Positions 5,526 to 8,717 of a DNA stretch of 8,717 nucleotides are shown here, piece by piece. The position numbers and the translations under genes were made by a program. Where the stretch lies: assembly GCA_050741255.1 (NCBI GenBank), contig JBOIEQ010000174.1, forward strand, positions 1-8,717, read 5' to 3'. The stretch comes from CAZXNF01 sp050741255. GTDB taxonomy: Bacteria > Pseudomonadota > Gammaproteobacteria > Burkholderiales > SG8-41. The notes beneath the pieces are model-generated. The model had not been told where the DNA came from and did no database searches. It saw only the letters and a program-made list of their open reading frames with translations. How positions within the stretch are numbered: the stretch's first letter is position 1; the number at the start of each line of letters is the position of its first letter.

Positions 5526-6190
5526 GCCGCCTTATCCAGCAGATAGCCCAGCCCGCGGATGGTGCGGATGCGGATGCCCGCGGGTTCCAGCTTCTTGCGC
5601 AGGCGGTGCACGTAGACCTCGATCGCGTTGGCGCCCACGTCGGCGTCGAAGTTGTAGAGCTGTTCGGCGAGCTGATCCTTGCTGACCACGCGCCCGCTGC
5701 GCAGCATCATCACCTCCAGCACGCCCAGTTCGCGCGCGGACAGTTCGAGCGGCGCCCCGTCGAGCACCGCCCGCCGCCCCGCGGTATCGAGCGTGAGCGG
5801 CCCGTGGACGAGCAGCGAAGCGCCGCCCGACTGGCCGCGCCGGATCAGCGCGCGCACGCGCGCCTCGAGTTCCGGCAGTTCGAACGGCTTGGTGAGGTAG
5901 TCGTCGGCGCCGAGGTCGAGCCCCTTCACGCGGTCATCGAGCGTATCGCGCGCGGTCAGCACCAGCACCGGCGTCGCGCCACCCCGCCGGCGCAGGCGCC
6001 TCAGTACCTCGAAACCGTCGAGCCTGGGCAGGCCGAGGTCGAGGATCACGAGATCGAAGGCCTGCGTCGCCAATACGGCGTCCGCAGCCCCGCCGTCGGC
6101 CACCAGGTCGATGGCGTAATCGGCCCGCGTCAGCGACCGGGTGAGGCCGTCGGCCAACAGCGGATCGTCCTCGACGATCAGGATGCGCAC
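5522..6190 (-). CDS. OmpR/PhoB-family response regulator, QseB/PmrA/TctD-like
   Basis: A 222-residue two-component transcription factor. The receiver domain (1 to about 116) has the acidic pair Asp8-Asp9, phosphoacceptor Asp51 in LVILDLGLP, Thr79 and Lys101 in YLTKPF, so the phosphorylation site is complete. The winged-helix DNA-binding domain (about 127-220) shows LELSARELGVLEVMM, VVSKDQLAEQLY, the recognition helix region NAIEVYVHRLRKKL, and the wing RTIRGLGYLL. The closest pattern is the QseB/PmrA/TctD branch, which binds direct repeats. The start is GTG at 6190-6188, preceded by GGAAAGG six to twelve bases upstream. It is the first gene of the minus-strand run and is transcribed away from the RND efflux genes, with a probable operator in the shared 208-base region. 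Confidence 0.95.
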   Translation of the reverse strand: MRILIVEDDPLLADGLTRSLTRADYAIDLVADGGAADAVLATQAFDLVILDLGLPRLDGFEVLRRLRRRGGATPVLVLTARDTLDDRVKGLDLGADDYLTKPFELPELEARVRALIRRGQSGGASLLVHGPLTLDTAGRRAVLDGAPLELSARELGVLEVMMLRSGRVVSKDQLAEQLYNFDADVGANAIEVYVHRLRKKLEPAGIRIRTIRGLGYLLDKAA

Positions 6191-6253
6191 GGCGGCCTTT
6201 CCAGCACGGCCGGGGCGGTTCCGGACGGGGAGGCAAATGGCTGTTTTTGCGGG

Positions 6254-6259
6254 ATTATT
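6254..6259 (-). promoter_or_regulatory. Candidate -10 element for the regulator/kinase genes
   Basis: On the minus strand these bases read AATAAT, five of six matches to TATAAT, about 57 bases upstream of the regulator start after allowing for the transcription start. No good -35 lies 16-18 bases upstream (GTATCC or TATCCA). The direct-repeat operator ends 22 bases before it, so activation by the bound regulator is possible. It is weak evidence on its own. Confidence 0.35.
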
Positions 6260-6281
6260 GGCATACCGGAGAGGCTGGATA

Positions 6282-6299
6282 CGTAAGGTTGGCGTAAGG
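6282..6299. promoter_or_regulatory. Direct-repeat operator for an OmpR-family regulator
   Basis: CGTAAGG occurs twice without mismatch (6282-6288 and 6293-6299), with an 11-bp pitch, so both copies face the same side of the helix. On the minus strand it reads CCTTAC-N5-CCTTAC, similar in layout to the PmrA/QseB-type box CTTAA-N6-CTTAA. It lies between the divergent regulator and efflux genes. The likely ligand is the response regulator encoded at 5522-6190, by family and location; this is inference. Confidence 0.55.
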
Positions 6300-6308
6300 C
6301 CCCGCCGG

Positions 6309-6314
6309 TATTGT
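6309..6314 (+). promoter_or_regulatory. Candidate -10 element of the efflux operon
   Basis: TATTGT starts nine bases after the downstream half of the CGTAAGG direct repeat. There is no good -35 at normal spacing; the operator occupies that place. This is the arrangement of activator-dependent promoters of the PhoB/PmrA class, where the regulator replaces -35 contacts. Transcription would start near 6321, leaving a leader of about 80 bases. Confidence 0.4.
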
Positions 6315-6398
6315 CCGGGCCGAGCGAGAGAGCACCGACGCCAACACGTTTCTAAACTGGTGCCATTGTCTCAACAATCTGTCCTGAACTCAGCCTCG

Positions 6399-7769
6399 AT
6401 GATGCTTGGCCGTTTCCCCTTTGTGTTTCTGGTGCTCGGCGCGCTTGCGCTGCCGGCGGGCATCGCGCGTGCCGCGGCGGCGGATCTGCCGTCGCCCACG
6501 GCCGCCGAACTCGCACAGCTGACACTGACACGCGCCGAGGCGCTGTTCACCGAGCGCAACCGCGAGCTGCAACTCGCACAGCGGATCGTCGAAGGTGCCG
6601 AAGCCGACCGCATCAGTGCGGGCGCGCGTCCCAACCCCTCGCTCGTGCTGGGCCCGTCCGGCATCACGCAGCGCACGCCGTACGGCTACAGCAACAACAG
6701 CTGGGACCGCCGGTTTTCCAGCGATGTCGGCCTCTCCCAGACCTTCGAGCGCGGCAACAAGCGCGAGCTGCGCATCGGCGCGGCGGACTTTAACCTGCAG
6801 GCCAGCCGCAACGAATCCGCGGACGTCGTCCGCCAGCAGCGTGTCGCGCTCGCCGGCGCGTACTACGAGCTGGTCCTGGCGCAGGAGCGGCTGCGCATCG
6901 CGGCGGACAATGCGGCCCTCTATGGCAAGACCATGAGCGCGGCGACGCTGCGCCAGAAGGCGGGCGACATCGCGCCGTCCGAGGTGTCGCGCCTGAACGT
7001 CGATGCGCTGCGGGCGAGCAACGATGCCCGTGCGGCGCAGGCCGGGCGCGAGAAAGCACAGTCGGCGCTCGCTTATCTGCTGGGCATCGAGCGCGACGCG
7101 CGCGAGCTGCGCGCCGTCGATCCATGGCCCGATCCGGCCACGCCGCCGGCCATGCCGGTGCTGGACGCGGTGCTCGCTGGCCGCGCGGACATCGCCGCGG
7201 CGCAGGCCCGCGTGCAGGCGGCCGAGAAGAACCGCGAACTGGCCCGCGCCCTGCGCACCCGCGACGTGACGGTCGGGGCGCAATTCAGCCACTCGCCGCT
7301 CGACGCCTATTCGAACGGCATTTCCACCAACACCTGGGGCCTGTCGATCGGCGTGCCGCTGTTCCTCAACTACAACTACGAAGGCGAGATCCGGCGCGCG
7401 GAAGTCGACCTGCAGGCCGCGCGCGACCAGCTCGCGCGCGTGCAGGCGCTCGCCACCGGTGACGTGCAGCGCGCGCGCGCGGACCTCGAAGCCGCCGCCG
7501 ACCGTGCGCAGCGTTTCCGCGCCAGCTTGCTCGCCGAGGCGACCCGTGCCGCCGACGCCGCCGAGTTCGCCTATGCGAAGGGCGCGATGGGCGTCATGGA
7601 CCTGCTCGACGCGCGGCGGCAGCTCTACGCGGCCCGGCTGGAAGCGGCGGCGACGCAGACCGATTACGCGCAGGCACTGGCCGCATGGCGGGCCGCGATT
7701 GCGGTGACGAGCGTCAAGCCGACGGAGGGCGATGGCGCCCAGCCGTCGCGCGATGTCCCGGCGCGCTGA
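6399..7769 (+). CDS. Outer-membrane efflux protein (TolC/CzcC-like)
   Basis: About 456 residues, the outer-membrane channel of a tripartite RND pump. The N-terminus MMLGRFPFVFLVLGALAL with a probable cleavage site after ARA (residue 25) is a Sec signal peptide; no lipobox cysteine is present. Two similar halves follow, as in all OEP-family channels: long alanine/arginine/glutamate-rich helices (about 35-75 and 130-230 in the first half; about 250-290 and 330-435 in the second), each with a beta-strand part, seen as GARPNPSLVLGPSG in the first and LSIGVPLFLNYNYEGEI in the second. The RPNP motif fits the CzcC side of the family. I chose the double ATG at 6399/6402 because it directly precedes the signal peptide, although there is no clear ribosome binding site; GTG or TTG codons at 6360 and 6366 are alternatives. 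The adaptor gene follows after 40 bases in the same direction. Confidence 0.93.
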   Translation: MMLGRFPFVFLVLGALALPAGIARAAAADLPSPTAAELAQLTLTRAEALFTERNRELQLAQRIVEGAEADRISAGARPNPSLVLGPSGITQRTPYGYSNNSWDRRFSSDVGLSQTFERGNKRELRIGAADFNLQASRNESADVVRQQRVALAGAYYELVLAQERLRIAADNAALYGKTMSAATLRQKAGDIAPSEVSRLNVDALRASNDARAAQAGREKAQSALAYLLGIERDARELRAVDPWPDPATPPAMPVLDAVLAGRADIAAAQARVQAAEKNRELARALRTRDVTVGAQFSHSPLDAYSNGISTNTWGLSIGVPLFLNYNYEGEIRRAEVDLQAARDQLARVQALATGDVQRARADLEAAADRAQRFRASLLAEATRAADAAEFAYAKGAMGVMDLLDARRQLYAARLEAAATQTDYAQALAAWRAAIAVTSVKPTEGDGAQPSRDVPAR

Positions 7770-7809
7770 CCCCACGGCGACGCTGCGCAGCATCAGGAGA
7801 ATCGGAATC

Positions 7810-8717
7810 ATGCGGAACGAGGTCAGGGGCGGGCTCATCCCGGCGGGATTGCTTGCGCTGTTGTTGATGGCGGGCTGCGGCGACGCGTCGAAGTCCGAGG
7901 CCGTGCCGCAGCCGACGACGGAAGGCAGTACCGTGAGCTTTCCGGAAGGCAGCCCGCAACTGAAATCGCTGCAGTCCGAAGTGATCGCCCTGCGGCCCGC
8001 GCCCGCCCGTTCGGTAAACGGCCGCATCGTCTGGAATGAAGACCGCACCGTGCGCGTGTTCTCGCCCTTCGCCGGCCGGGTGGAGAAGATCGAGGTGCAG
8101 CCGGGCGACCGCGTTGGCGCCGGGCAGGCGCTCGCGCTCATCGCGTCGCCCGATTTCGGGCAGGCGCAGTCCGATGCGCGCAGCGCCGAGGGCAGCTTCC
8201 GTCTCGCCGAGAAGAACCTCGCCCGCGTGCGCGAACTGGTGGCGAACGGCGTGTCTCCAGAGAAGGATCTGAACGCGGCGGAAGCGGATTACTCGCGGGC
8301 GCAGGCGGAGCTTGCGCGCAACCGCGCGCGCGCCCAGCTCTACGGCGGGGGCGATGCGGTCAACCAGCGGTTCTCCCTCAAGAGCCCGATCGCGGGCACG
8401 GTCGTCGAACGCAACATCAATCCGGGGCAGGAACTGCGCCCCGACCAGAACACGCAGGGCACGCCGGCGCTGTTCGTGGTGACCGATCCCAGGTACCTGT
8501 GGGCGATCCTGGACGTGCAGGAGGAGGACCTGGCGCACATCAGGATCGGCGACATCATCCAGATCCGCTCGCCCGCGTATCCGGATGACCGTTTTGACGC
8601 CACGGTGACGGCGATCGCGGATTTCTTCGATCCGGTGTCGCGCACGATCAAGGTGCGCGCCAGTCTCGACAACACGCAGCGCAAGCTGAAGGGCGAGATG
8701 TTCGTGGTCGCGCGTCT
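7810..8717 (+). CDS. RND efflux periplasmic adaptor (CzcB/CusB-like), cut by right edge
   Basis: The first 302 codons of a membrane-fusion protein that joins the RND pump to the outer-membrane channel. The ATG at 7810 follows AGGAGA (7795-7800). Residues 1-23 form a signal sequence with LLLMAGC, so Cys23 is probably lipidated; Met at -3 is slightly unusual. The domains appear in the usual order: first lipoyl half at about 82-115 (SPFAGRVEKIEVQPGDRV), a short alpha-hairpin at about 116-178, second lipoyl half at about 188-212 (SPIAGTVVERNINPGQEL), beta-barrel from about 226 (LWAILDVQEEDLAHIRIGD), and DPVSRTIKVRASLDN leading to LKGEMFVVAR. This fits heavy-metal-efflux-type adaptors. No His-rich or Met-rich metal-binding stretch occurs in the N-terminal part, so metal specificity cannot be claimed. 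The RND pump gene is expected next, outside the window. Confidence 0.93.
   Translation, partial: MRNEVRGGLIPAGLLALLLMAGCGDASKSEAVPQPTTEGSTVSFPEGSPQLKSLQSEVIALRPAPARSVNGRIVWNEDRTVRVFSPFAGRVEKIEVQPGDRVGAGQALALIASPDFGQAQSDARSAEGSFRLAEKNLARVRELVANGVSPEKDLNAAEADYSRAQAELARNRARAQLYGGGDAVNQRFSLKSPIAGTVVERNINPGQELRPDQNTQGTPALFVVTDPRYLWAILDVQEEDLAHIRIGDIIQIRSPAYPDDRFDATVTAIADFFDPVSRTIKVRASLDNTQRKLKGEMFVVAR

Noticed and set aside
6390..8141. A 583-codon open frame on the minus strand opposite the efflux genes
   Set aside because: It is antisense to two clear protein families. Its translation is rich in Arg, Gly, Ala and His without any domain, as expected for the opposite strand of GC-rich genes.

Overview
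The window is GC-rich (roughly two-thirds G+C by eye) chromosomal DNA. Its gene families suggest a betaproteobacterium of the Burkholderiales, Rhodocyclales or Nitrosomonadales type: an Atm1/ABCB-type ABC transporter, a QseBC/PmrAB/TctDE-like two-component system, an MliC-like lipoprotein, an M48 lipoprotein protease and a CzcCB-type RND efflux operon. This placement rests on protein style only. No rRNA, tRNA, CRISPR array, insertion sequence or phage gene was seen.

Layout, left to right. (1) 1-253, minus: the N-terminal part of a secreted glycine-zipper envelope protein that runs off the left edge. (2) 254-737: a 484-base region without a recognisable protein gene. It holds a tandem 10-bp repeat, a near-consensus sigma-54 promoter and, 12 bases after the promoter, a short segment ending in a strong intrinsic terminator. 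I read this as an unannotated sigma-54-dependent small RNA of about 84 nt carrying an anti-Shine-Dalgarno-like pyrimidine motif. (3) 738-2588, plus: a complete Atm1/ABCB-family half-transporter. (4) 2599-6190, minus: four main genes, read from right to left as response regulator, sensor kinase, MliC-like lipoprotein and M48 lipoprotein protease. The gaps are 91, 68 and 115 bases, so they could be one envelope-related operon. A possible 32-codon ORF joins regulator and kinase by ATGA overlaps at both ends. (5) 6191-6398: a divergent regulatory region with a perfect 7-bp direct repeat at 11-bp pitch, typical of an OmpR/PhoB-family operator, placed to act on the efflux promoter and possibly on the regulator's own promoter. 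(6) 6399-8717, plus: an outer-membrane efflux protein followed by a lipoprotein-type RND periplasmic adaptor cut by the right edge. The inner-membrane pump is expected just beyond.

How the parts may work together (inference): the two-component system probably senses a periplasmic or membrane signal and controls the divergent tripartite efflux pump through the direct-repeat operator. The two lipoproteins downstream of the kinase would add envelope defence (lysozyme inhibition) and envelope protein quality control. The sigma-54/small-RNA locus is separate and is the least expected element of the window.
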